43,239 nucleotides of DNA from an uncultured Clostridium sp. Lineage in GTDB: Bacteria > Bacillota > Clostridia > TANB77 > CAG-508. The notes beneath the pieces are model-generated. The model did no database searches, was not told the DNA's origin, and saw nothing but the letters and a program-made list of their open reading frames with translations. Each line of letters opens with the position of its first letter. The first letter of the stretch is position 1. The position numbers and the translations under genes were made by a program. Below are positions 8,191 through 15,640 of this stretch, in pieces. The stretch spans positions 1 to 43,239 of the forward strand of contig USDF01000005.1 of the NCBI GenBank assembly GCA_900553405.1. Direction: 5' to 3'.

Positions 8191-9429
8191 ATGTGGGGAG
8201 ATATTGCAATTGCCTTTTTACTTGCTTTTATCACATCATTTGTATTAACACCTTACACAATAAGAATTGCTAAAAAGATAGGAGCAGTAGATATACCAAA
8301 AGATAATAGAAGAATGCATAATAAAGCTATGCCAAAATTTGGCGGACCTGCTATTATCATAGGTTTTTTAATATCAACAATTTATTTGATAATAACATCT
8401 TCAATAGAAGGAAATATAGATATATTTGGATCTGAGAACTATATAGTTAAACTAGTTGGTTTTCTATGTGGAATACTTGTCTTAAGTACATTTTGTTTCT
8501 TCGATGATATAAAAGGAATACATCCTTTAGTAAAATTATTAGGACAAGTTATAGCAGCAGGAATTGTTGTAGCATGTGGAATTAGAATAGATAATTTTGA
8601 TATACCATTTTTCAACGAAAATATAATAATAGGAAATGTATTTTCTATAATACTAACTATGGGGTGGATTGTAGGAATTACAAATGCTATTAATCTAATA
8701 GATGGATTAGATGGATTATCTACAGGAATTTCAATAATTTCATGTATATCATTACTAATAATATTTGCTCTAAATGCTTCACCATTTTTAGCAATTATAT
8801 TAATAACAGCGCTAATAGGTGCCTTAGCTGGATTTTTACCATTTAACTTTAACCCAGCCAAAACATTTATAGGAGATATAGGTTCAAACTTTATAGGATT
8901 TACACTTTCAATAGTATCAATACTTGGAGTTGCAAAAACAGCAACAGCATTTGTTATAGTATTACCAATGATAGTTTTGGGATTACCCATATTTGATACA
9001 TTATCTGCAATAGTAAGAAGATTAGCAAAAGGAAAATCATTAAAAGCAGTATTCCAAGCAGATAAAGGACATTTACATCATAAATTAATAGCTAAAGGAT
9101 TTACACAAAAAGAAGCAGTTTTATTGCTATATGGTGTTAGTGCAGCATGTGGAATGTTTGCAGTTATTCTATTTGAAAGCGATATATGGAAAGCAATTTC
9201 ATTTGCATTAATGGTTGTGGCAGTAATATTTGTTGGATATAGAGAATTCTTTAAATTAAAGGAAGATGAAAGAGAAATGCATAAATGTTCAGCATGTGGC
9301 TATATTTACGATCCTAAAATAGGAGACGTAGAACATGATATAGAACCAAAAACAAAATTTGAAGATTTACCGGAAGAATGGACTTGCCCATTGTGTAAAG
9401 CAAAAAAAGACCAGTTTGGAAAAATATAA
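8191..9429 (+). CDS. MraY/WecA/TagO-family UDP-sugar:undecaprenyl-phosphate sugar-1-phosphate transferase with C-terminal rubredoxin domain
   Basis: 412 aa. Residues 1-~350 form a multi-pass membrane glycosyltransferase of family 4: PKDNRRMHNKAMPKFGG, FDDIKG and NAINLIDGLDGLSTG are the TagO/WecA signatures, and DKGHLHHKL is the cytoplasmic His motif. Such enzymes start teichoic acid or other cell-wall polymer synthesis by moving a HexNAc-1-phosphate onto undecaprenyl phosphate. After the last helix a complete rubredoxin domain follows (363-412): C366xxC369GYIYDP and C399PLC402, with the aromatic spacing of true rubredoxins, so it should bind one iron. The frame is continuous. TagO alone is ~350-360 aa, so the extra ~50 aa equals one rubredoxin. 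SD AGGAGG precedes the ATG. Confidence 0.88.
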   Translation: MWGDIAIAFLLAFITSFVLTPYTIRIAKKIGAVDIPKDNRRMHNKAMPKFGGPAIIIGFLISTIYLIITSSIEGNIDIFGSENYIVKLVGFLCGILVLSTFCFFDDIKGIHPLVKLLGQVIAAGIVVACGIRIDNFDIPFFNENIIIGNVFSIILTMGWIVGITNAINLIDGLDGLSTGISIISCISLLIIFALNASPFLAIILITALIGALAGFLPFNFNPAKTFIGDIGSNFIGFTLSIVSILGVAKTATAFVIVLPMIVLGLPIFDTLSAIVRRLAKGKSLKAVFQADKGHLHHKLIAKGFTQKEAVLLLYGVSAACGMFAVILFESDIWKAISFALMVVAVIFVGYREFFKLKEDEREMHKCSACGYIYDPKIGDVEHDIEPKTKFEDLPEEWTCPLCKAKKDQFGKI

Positions 9430-9435
9430 AATTAG

Positions 9436-9483
9436 AAAGATGTCTTATTTTTCAAAAAATGATAAATAAGACATCTTTTTTAT
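9436..9483 (+). terminator. intrinsic terminator after the TagO-rubredoxin gene
   Basis: Perfect 15-bp stem, 9436-9450 with 9464-9478 (arm AAAGATGTCTTATTT), followed by a T tract. Confidence 0.9.
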
Positions 9484-9508
9484 GTAATACTATGAAATTA
9501 AGAAAAAA

Positions 9509-9531
9509 TATGATATAATACCGATATCATA
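9509..9531 (+). promoter_or_regulatory. hslO promoter -10 overlapped by an operator-like palindrome
   Basis: TATAAT at 9514-9519 has an extended TG one base upstream and no good -35. The perfect inverted repeat TATGATAT-N7-ATATCATA (9509-9516/9524-9531) straddles it. It could be a repressor site or the 5' hairpin of the hslO mRNA. Confidence 0.45.
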
Positions 9532-9550
9532 AAATTGAAAGGAAAATAAA

Positions 9551-10420
9551 ATGGATAAAATAGAGAAATTTTTAGCATATAATGGAAAAATAAATATAAC
9601 TTGTGTTTCAACTACAGAATTAGTAGAAGAGGCAAGAAAAATACATGACTTAAGTCCAGTTGCAACGGCAGCACTTGGGAGATGTTTAACAATGGCAGTA
9701 CTAATGTCATCTAACACAAAAGAGGCCGAAGATAGCTTAACTTTGCAAATAAAAGGAAATGGGCCAATAGGAAGTATTATAGTAACATCAGATAGTAATT
9801 TAAAGGTAAAAGGATATGTAACAAATCCAGCAGTAGATGTACCTTTAAAAAAAGATGGAAAATTAGATGTAGGAACAGCAGTAGGCAGAGATGGATTTTT
9901 ATATGTAATAAAAGATATAGGGCTAAAAGAACCATATGTGGGAATGTCAAAGTTAGTAACAGGAGAAATTGCGGAAGACTTTGCAAATTACTATTATATA
10001 TCAGAGCAAAAAAATACTGCAGTAGCATTAGGAGTTCTTGTAGATAAAAATGGTGTAAAAAGTGCAGGAGGATTTATAGTAACATCAATGCCAGATGCAA
10101 CAGAAGATGAATTATTTATATTAGAAAATAGATTAGTAGAAGCAAAACCAATAAGCCAAATGTTAGACGAAGAAATGAGTTTATTAGATATAGCAAAAGA
10201 TATAACAGGTGATGCAAACATAAAAGTATTAAAAGATGAAAGAAAACCAGAATACAAATGTAATTGCTCAAAAGAAAAAATGGAAACAGCATTAAAAACA
10301 GTAGGAAAAGAAGAGCTAACAAAAATATTAGAAGAAGATAAAAAAGCAGAAATAGTTTGTCATTTTTGTAATAAAAAATATGAATTCAATGAAGAAGATT
10401 TAAAAAAGCTTATTGGATAG
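9551..10420 (+). CDS. hslO: redox-regulated chaperone Hsp33
   Basis: 289 aa, usual length. The N-terminal Hsp33 core has the TAALGR, LTLQIKGNGPIG and GYVTNP words; the C-terminal redox switch holds four zinc cysteines as C237xC239 and C270xxC273. Oxidation releases zinc and unfolds the linker, activating the holdase. The gene starts a two-gene unit with pth, 8 bp downstream. SD GAAAGGA precedes the ATG. Confidence 0.95.
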   Translation: MDKIEKFLAYNGKINITCVSTTELVEEARKIHDLSPVATAALGRCLTMAVLMSSNTKEAEDSLTLQIKGNGPIGSIIVTSDSNLKVKGYVTNPAVDVPLKKDGKLDVGTAVGRDGFLYVIKDIGLKEPYVGMSKLVTGEIAEDFANYYYISEQKNTAVALGVLVDKNGVKSAGGFIVTSMPDATEDELFILENRLVEAKPISQMLDEEMSLLDIAKDITGDANIKVLKDERKPEYKCNCSKEKMETALKTVGKEELTKILEEDKKAEIVCHFCNKKYEFNEEDLKKLIG

Positions 10421-10428
10421 GAGGAAAA

Positions 10429-10986
10429 ATGTATTTAATAGTAGGACTTGGAAATCCTGAGGAAGATTATAGTAAAACAAGACACAATATGGGATTTAAT
10501 ACTATAAATAAAATAGCAAAGGAATATAATATTGAAGTTAACAAGAAAAAATTTGATGCACTATATGGCGAAGGTTTTATAGAAAATGAAAAAGTCATTT
10601 TACTAAAACCTCAAACTTATATGAATTTAAGCGGAAAATCAATTGTTCAAGTTGTTAATTTTTATAAAATTCCAATGGAAAATGTTTTCGTTATATACGA
10701 TGATATTGATATTGAACCAGGTAAAATAAAAATTAGAAAAAAAGGTAGTAGTGGTTCACACAATGGAATGAAATCTGTTGTTGCAGAACTTCAAACAGAA
10801 GATTTTGCGCGAATTAGAGTAGGCATAGGAAAACCTGAATATAAAGACGATATGATAAATTATGTTATAGGTGCTATTCCAGAAGAAGAAAGAAATATAT
10901 TAGATGAAGGAACTACAAAAGCTGAAAAAGCAATGATTTCAATTATAAAAGATGGAATAGATAATGCTATGAATAAGTTTAACTAA
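10429..10986 (+). CDS. pth: peptidyl-tRNA hydrolase
   Basis: 185 aa. The family start LIVGLGNP is followed by TRHNMGF (catalytic H19, N20), KPQTYMNLSG, the IYDDIDI motif with the catalytic Asp, and GSSGSHNGMKS. Pth hydrolyses peptidyl-tRNAs that drop off ribosomes. The SD GGAGG lies at the end of hslO, so translation follows directly from the upstream gene. Confidence 0.96.
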   Translation: MYLIVGLGNPEEDYSKTRHNMGFNTINKIAKEYNIEVNKKKFDALYGEGFIENEKVILLKPQTYMNLSGKSIVQVVNFYKIPMENVFVIYDDIDIEPGKIKIRKKGSSGSHNGMKSVVAELQTEDFARIRVGIGKPEYKDDMINYVIGAIPEEERNILDEGTTKAEKAMISIIKDGIDNAMNKFN

Positions 10987-10996
10987 GAAAGGGGAA

Positions 10997-11121
10997 GTTT
11001 GAAAAATAATTACAATTTTGGCTGCCTCAAATTTTGTTTAAAACGCGGTTACATGCACAAAGTATGCGCCCTTGCCTTTTAAATAAAATTTTCATTGCCA
11101 AAATTTAATTCTTTTTCAAAC
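10997..11121. repeat. 125-bp nested palindrome forming the rng leader
   Basis: The outer arms 10997-11022 (GTTTGAAAAA..ATTTTGGC) and 11097-11121 are near-perfect inverted repeats, with nested inner stems (AAATTTTGTTTAAAA with TTTTAAATAAAATTTT, and a central CATGC/GTATG). The right arm ends directly at the GAGGA Shine-Dalgarno of the RNase E/G gene. It is either a structured 5' UTR or a palindromic insertion sequence without its own gene. Confidence 0.65.
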
Positions 11122-11138
11122 GAGGAATGAAATTAGGT

Positions 11139-12332
11139 ATGCAAGAATTAATTGTTGTTCAAAAACAAGACATAAAAGAAATTAGTATATTAGAAGATGG
11201 CGTTTTAAAAGAATATTATAAGGAAAAAGAAAATAAAAAACGTCTAGAGGGTAATATTTATATAGGAAAAGTTACAGATGTTTTAATAGGAATGCAAGCA
11301 GCATTTGTAGATATAGGAGCAGAAAAAAATGCATTTTTGCATATAAGAGACATATTACCTAAAAAAAGTAATGTAACAGGAAACAAGGAAGAAGAATTAG
11401 AAAACTACAAAATAAAAGATTATATAAAACCAAATCAAAAAGTGCTAGTACAAGTAAAAAAAGATAGTAACAATATAAAGGGCGCTAGAGTAAGTACTAA
11501 TATACAAATAGCAGGGAGATTTGTTGTAATTCTTCCAGAAAATGATTTCATTACAGTTTCTCAAAAAATAGAAAATGAGGAAGAAAGAAACAGACTAATA
11601 AGCATAGTGGATAGTGTTAAAAAAGATAAAAGAATAGGCATTATAATTCGAACAGCAGCAGAAGGAAAAGAAGAAAGTAAAATAAAAAAGGACATAGAAA
11701 ATACTTTAAAAGAATTGGAAAATATACAAAAAGAATTTTTAAATTCAGATGATAAAGTACCAAAAATAATAAAAAAGAGTGATACAATTTTAGAGAAAAT
11801 TTTATTAGATATTGCAGACAATAAACTAGAAAAAATGTACGTAAATAATAAAGAACTACAAAAAGAAATAGAACAAATTTTAAAAAGATTGCAAGAAGAT
11901 GTAACAATAAAAGTAGAACTTGTAGAAGAAGGACTAGAAAATAGATATGATTTAAATAGTCAAATAGAAAAAATATCAAATAGAAAAATATGGCTTAAAT
12001 GTGGAGGATTTATCACAATAGATAAAACAGAAGCTTTAACTGCAATAGATGTAAACTCAGGAAAATTTACAGGAAAAGAAAATATAGAAAAAACAGCATT
12101 AAAAGTAAATAAAGAGGCAAGCATTGAAATTGCAAAACAATTAAGACTACGAGATATAGGTGGAATAATTATTATAGATTACATAGATATGAATGAAGAA
12201 AGTAGTAGAGAAGAAATAATAGAGCTGTTAAAAGAAAATCTAAAAACCGACAGAGCAAAAACACAAGTAATGGAATTTACTAAGCTAAGTTTATTAGAAA
12301 TAACAAGAAAGCATATGTTTAGTGGAGAATAG
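11139..12332 (+). CDS. rng: ribonuclease E/G family protein (short form)
   Basis: 397 aa from the ATG at 11139, whose SD GAGGA is 12 nt upstream; the in-frame ATG at 11127 abuts that SD and is unlikely. The N-terminal S1-type region contains GNIYIGKVTDVLIGMQAAFVDIG and FLHIRDI. The catalytic region has TAIDVNSGKFTG (metal-binding Asp) and GGIIIIDYIDM (second Asp). The protein stops after EITRKHMFSGE, before the CPxC zinc-link and tetramerisation region of E. coli RNase G (489 aa). The family cuts single-stranded AU-rich RNA from 5'-monophosphate ends and processes rRNA. The usual downstream neighbours rplU and rpmA are absent. Confidence 0.9.
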   Translation: MQELIVVQKQDIKEISILEDGVLKEYYKEKENKKRLEGNIYIGKVTDVLIGMQAAFVDIGAEKNAFLHIRDILPKKSNVTGNKEEELENYKIKDYIKPNQKVLVQVKKDSNNIKGARVSTNIQIAGRFVVILPENDFITVSQKIENEEERNRLISIVDSVKKDKRIGIIIRTAAEGKEESKIKKDIENTLKELENIQKEFLNSDDKVPKIIKKSDTILEKILLDIADNKLEKMYVNNKELQKEIEQILKRLQEDVTIKVELVEEGLENRYDLNSQIEKISNRKIWLKCGGFITIDKTEALTAIDVNSGKFTGKENIEKTALKVNKEASIEIAKQLRLRDIGGIIIIDYIDMNEESSREEIIELLKENLKTDRAKTQVMEFTKLSLLEITRKHMFSGE

Positions 12333-12374
12333 GTAAACAAGTAAAAAAACAAGGAAAATATGATACTATTTATC

Positions 12375-12403
12375 TTTACAATATAAATAAAAAGGTATAT
12401 AAT
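12375..12403 (+). promoter_or_regulatory. sigma-A promoter for the P-loop kinase gene
   Basis: TTTACA (12375-12380), 17-bp spacer, TATAAT (12398-12403). It lies 57 bp before the ATG. Confidence 0.75.
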
Positions 12404-12459
12404 GTCACATATTAATAAAAAAATATGAATTTTGTATAAGACAAAAGGAGGAAAGTATC

Positions 12460-13035
12460 ATGAAAGATGTTATTATCATTGTAGAAGGACCACAAGGGGC
12501 AGGAAAAACAACATTTACTAATTACTTAAGGGAACATATGTCAGCAACAGATTTATATCGCTTGTCTGGAATAAAAGATAGAACAGAATCTGGACTTGTA
12601 AAAATCAAAACTAAATATGAAAAGTTAATTGAATATATGGAAAATTGTATAGATATTAATATGATATTTGATAGAACTTTCTTTACAAATGAAATATATT
12701 CAAGATTAGGTTACCAAGCTTATTCTTTCAGTGATACATACCAACAACTATTATATAAATTAGATAATATGAAGAACATAGCAGACTATGATGTTTATTT
12801 AGTTATGCTATACCTTAGTGATGAAAGCTTGTATGAACAAAGAATAAAAAGAGAAAAACACCAATATCAAAAATTCGAGGCAGAGAGTAGCATTTTACAA
12901 CAAAGAGAATATTTAAAAATGGCAGATGAAGTCGAAAGAGACACAAAACACATTAAAGTAATTAAGTTTGAAAATGACAGCCAAGAAATGTTTGAACAAA
13001 ACATCAAAAAATATTTTGGTGAGTATATTAAATAA
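12460..13035 (+). CDS. P-loop nucleoside/nucleotide kinase-like protein
   Basis: 191 aa. The Walker A motif is EGPQGAGKTT (8-17). FDRTFFTNEIYSRLGY near residues 70-85 resembles the DR-containing lid/acceptor region of deoxynucleoside and thymidylate kinases, and a K/R-rich lid (RIKREKHQYQKF) follows. The fold and size suggest phosphorylation of a nucleoside or nucleotide, but the substrate cannot be read from the sequence. It could instead be a repair-type P-loop kinase. Its own promoter and a strong SD (AAAGGAGG) indicate a monocistronic unit. Confidence 0.72.
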   Translation: MKDVIIIVEGPQGAGKTTFTNYLREHMSATDLYRLSGIKDRTESGLVKIKTKYEKLIEYMENCIDINMIFDRTFFTNEIYSRLGYQAYSFSDTYQQLLYKLDNMKNIADYDVYLVMLYLSDESLYEQRIKREKHQYQKFEAESSILQQREYLKMADEVERDTKHIKVIKFENDSQEMFEQNIKKYFGEYIK

Positions 13036-13041
13036 TTAAGT

Positions 13042-13073
13042 AGTAGGAATATCTTAATATGGGTATTCCTACT
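13042..13073 (+). other. stem-loop between the kinase gene and rimO
   Basis: AGTAGGAATA (13042-13051) pairs with TATTCCTACT (13064-13073). Only a weak T-rich tail follows, so it may be a partial terminator or mRNA 3' end. Confidence 0.55.
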
Positions 13074-13096
13074 ATTCTATAAAAAGGAGAAATAAA

Positions 13097-14404
13097 ATGA
13101 ACGTAGGATTTGTACATTTAGGATGCAGTAAAAATTTAGTAGATACAGAAATGGCAATAGGGCTATTTAAAGAAAATGGATACAAAATAGTAAATAATGA
13201 AGAAGAAGCGGATGTGTTAGTAATAAATACATGTGGATTTATAGGACCAGCAAAAGAAGAGGCAATAAATACTATTTTAGAAATGGCAGAATATAAGAAA
13301 AAAAGGTGTAAATATCTAATAGTAATGGGATGCTTAGTAGAAAGATATAAAGAAGAACTTTCAAAAGCAATTCCAGAAGTAGATTTATGGATAAAATATA
13401 GTTCATATAACACAATATGGGAGCAAATAGAAACAATATTAAAGTCAGAAAAAGAAAATAAAAATAACTTAGACTTTTTAGATAGAGTAATTACAACAGG
13501 AAATAATTTTGCATATTTAAGAATAGCAGAAGGTTGTAGTAATTTTTGTACATATTGTGCAATACCAAAAATACGTGGACCATTTGTAAGTAGAAAAATG
13601 GAAGATGTAATTGAAGAAGCTAAAAAACTTGCAAATGAAGGATATGAAGAACTAATCATAATAGCGCAAGACACTACAAAATATGGAATAGATATATATG
13701 GAGAATCTAAACTAGCAGAATTACTTAAGGAACTTTGCAAAATAGAAAAATTAAAATGGATTAGATTCTTATATGCATATCCAGAAACAATTACAGACGA
13801 ATTAATAGAAGTTGTAAAAAATGAGGATAAAATCTGTAAATATTTTGATATTCCAATTCAACATATATCTAATAGTGTTTTAAAAAGAATGAATAGAAAA
13901 AGTAATGGAGAAACAATAAGAAATCTAATAAAAAGATTAAGAAAAGAAATTCCAGGAGTAGTAATTCGTACAACAGTAATGGTAGGATTCCCTGGTGAGA
14001 CTAAAGAAGATTTTGAAGAATTGTACGATTTTGTTAAAGAAGCAAGATTTGAAAGATTAGGAGCATTTAGTTTTTCTAAAGAAGAAGGAACACCAGCAGA
14101 AAAATTAAAAGATCAAATTCATCCTATGACAAAGAAAAGTAGATATAACAAAATAATGAGTCTTCAACAAAAAATAGCAAGTGAAACTCAGCAAGAAATG
14201 GTAGGAAAAGAATTAGAAGTATTAATAGAAACAAAAACATTTGATGGAAAATATTATGTAGGAAGAAGCTATAGAGAAGTGCCAGATATAGATGGATTGA
14301 TATATATAGAAATGGTGGATAAAGCATTAGAAGGAAAATTCGTTAAATGTAAGATAACTAAAGCAAGTGGTTATGATTTGATAGGAGAAATTGTCAAATT
14401 ATAA
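13097..14404 (+). CDS. rimO: ribosomal protein uS12 methylthiotransferase RimO
   Basis: 435 aa, standard size. N-terminal MTTase domain: GCSKNLVDTE with C10, then C46 and C79 binding one 4Fe-4S cluster. Radical SAM domain: AEGCSNFCTYCAIPKIRG with C147, C151 and C154 binding the second. A C-terminal TRAM domain (~370-435) follows. The GCSKNxVD wording separates RimO from MiaB. It methylthiolates the conserved Asp of ribosomal protein uS12. SD AAAAAGGAG precedes the ATG. Confidence 0.95.
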   Translation: MNVGFVHLGCSKNLVDTEMAIGLFKENGYKIVNNEEEADVLVINTCGFIGPAKEEAINTILEMAEYKKKRCKYLIVMGCLVERYKEELSKAIPEVDLWIKYSSYNTIWEQIETILKSEKENKNNLDFLDRVITTGNNFAYLRIAEGCSNFCTYCAIPKIRGPFVSRKMEDVIEEAKKLANEGYEELIIIAQDTTKYGIDIYGESKLAELLKELCKIEKLKWIRFLYAYPETITDELIEVVKNEDKICKYFDIPIQHISNSVLKRMNRKSNGETIRNLIKRLRKEIPGVVIRTTVMVGFPGETKEDFEELYDFVKEARFERLGAFSFSKEEGTPAEKLKDQIHPMTKKSRYNKIMSLQQKIASETQQEMVGKELEVLIETKTFDGKYYVGRSYREVPDIDGLIYIEMVDKALEGKFVKCKITKASGYDLIGEIVKL

Positions 14405-14425
14405 AAATGGAATACATTAACATAA

Positions 14426-14455
14426 TTGACACTTTCTGGCATAACATGATATAAT
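14426..14455 (+). promoter_or_regulatory. consensus sigma-A promoter
   Basis: Exact TTGACA (14426-14431) and TATAAT (14450-14455) separated by 18 bp. It drives the 115-aa gene and leaves a leader of about 70 nt. Confidence 0.85.
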
Positions 14456-14461
14456 AGAGAT

Positions 14462-14526
14462 GTAGAGAGGATAACCTCCTGCATAATATTAATTTTTTTA
14501 GGGGTTGTAGCCCCAGAAAGAGAGGA
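14462..14526 (+). promoter_or_regulatory. structured 5' leader of the 115-aa gene
   Basis: The leader contains a small hairpin GAGG-ATAA-CCTC, then an AT stretch with seven T, then GGGG-TTGTAG-CCCC, followed by the SD GAGAGGA. The CCTCC segment is an anti-SD sequence. I do not recognise a known riboswitch. Confidence 0.4.
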
Positions 14527-14530
14527 CTTT

Positions 14531-14878
14531 ATGGAAAGACGGAACAATTGTAACCATTTAATGTACAAAGCAGCGCTTTTGTACTCCGAACTCGAAACAG
14601 CACAAACTCTAATGGGTAATATTGTATCAACATTAGATGTTTGCAATGAAGAGAGTGATTTGAGAAAGGAAATTGGCATACCGTATATAAACAAAATGCC
14701 AAAATTCAAAATCTTTGAAAAAGAAGCAGCTCACTTAAAAGACAAGCTTCGTAAAGTTTGTTCTGGAGAAGTTTCTATAGAAGAAGCGAAGAAAGAAGCA
14801 AAAAGAATCAGAGATGATCTCAATGAGGTGTTACAGGTAATGGACAGGGAAAAGTTGTTACCTTATTGTAGAAAGTAA
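14531..14878 (+). CDS. hypothetical 115-aa helical protein
   Basis: I do not recognise it. It is a cytoplasmic-looking, mostly helical protein with four cysteines (near 7, 38, 76 and 113) and a Lys/Glu-rich C-terminal half (EEAKKEAKRIRDDL). It contains no membrane segment or known motif. It is expressed from a perfect sigma-A promoter with a structured leader and ends at a strong terminator, so it is a stand-alone, probably well-expressed gene. Its GC content looks slightly higher than that of its neighbours. Confidence 0.7.
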   Translation: MERRNNCNHLMYKAALLYSELETAQTLMGNIVSTLDVCNEESDLRKEIGIPYINKMPKFKIFEKEAAHLKDKLRKVCSGEVSIEEAKKEAKRIRDDLNEVLQVMDREKLLPYCRK

Positions 14879-14899
14879 TTCCAAAAAGTACCCAAAAGA

Positions 14900-14930
14900 G
14901 GACCAACCTATGTAGGTTGGTCCTTACTTT
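14900..14930 (+). terminator. bidirectional intrinsic terminator
   Basis: Perfect 11-bp GC-rich stem GGACCAACCTA (14900-14910) with TAGGTTGGTCC (14913-14923) and T-rich tails on both sides. It ends the 115-aa gene on plus and lemA on minus. Confidence 0.88.
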
Positions 14931-15490
14931 TATTTATTAAAATCAACTTTAACATTTTTTCTTACTTCATCATTATCTACATTAAATAATGGTTCAGCTT
15001 TGAAATTAAACATAGAAGCTACAATGTTATCTGGAAATACTTCAATTTTAGTATTATACATTGTAACAGTGTCATTGTAAAATTGTCTAGAAAAAGAAAT
15101 TTTATTTTCAATTTCTTTTAAATTGTTTTGTAAATCAGTAAAGTTTGTATTTGCTTTTAAATCTGGGTAGTTTTCAGAAACTGCCATAATAGTTTTTAAA
15201 GCACCAGATAATTGATTATCTAGGATTGCTTTTTCTTCAATTCCTTTAGCATTTGCCAAAGAAGAACGAAGAGAAGTTACTTTCTCTAATACGTCAGATT
15301 CATGTACCATGTAACCTTTTACACATTCTACTAAATTAGGAATTAAATCAAATCTTCTTTGAAGTTGTACTTCAATTTGACTCCAAGCATTTTTTACTTT
15401 TTGTCTTGATTTTACTAATCCATTGTATACACTAATAACAAATAAAGCTATAAGAGCAACAACGACTAAAATTATAATAAGTGCTGTCAT
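14930..15490 (-). CDS. lemA: LemA family protein
   Basis: 186 aa. The N-terminal transmembrane helix (~3-22) is followed by the LemA core: YNGLVKSRQKVKNAWSQIEV, LQRRFDLIPNLVECVKGY, then the long helices (SENYPDLKAN, ENKISFSRQFYND) and FPDNIVASMF. LemA proteins are membrane-anchored helical bundles of uncertain function, often paired with DUF2207 proteins. Here DUF2207 lies directly upstream on the same strand. SD AGGAGG precedes the ATG. Confidence 0.92.
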   Translation of the reverse strand: MTALIIILVVVALIALFVISVYNGLVKSRQKVKNAWSQIEVQLQRRFDLIPNLVECVKGYMVHESDVLEKVTSLRSSLANAKGIEEKAILDNQLSGALKTIMAVSENYPDLKANTNFTDLQNNLKEIENKISFSRQFYNDTVTMYNTKIEVFPDNIVASMFNFKAEPLFNVDNDEVRKNVKVDFNK

Positions 15491-15561
15491 AATATTTTTT
15501 CCTCCTTAAATAAATTAATATTATAATACTATAAGTAACTTGAAATTACAAGTATTTTTCT

Positions 15562-15640
15562 CAATTAGGGACAGTCCTTTAAGAATAGGAAAATTTAGTT
15601 TAACTGTACTACTAAACTAAAACGGCCCGTCCCCAATAGT
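15562..15640. repeat. nested palindromic element overlapping the end of the DUF2207 gene
   Basis: Outer imperfect arms ATTAGGGACAGTCC (15564-15577) and GGCCCGTCCCCAAT (15624-15637); inner perfect 9-bp arms TTTAGTTTA (15594-15602) and TAAACTAAA (15613-15621). The TTAGGGAC core recurs in the 1065-1168 element. The DUF2207 stop codon lies inside it. Confidence 0.55.

Noticed and set aside
13072..13740. 222-codon minus-strand frame opposite rimO
   Set aside because: The plus strand encodes unmistakable RimO motifs; the reverse frame has no SD or family features.
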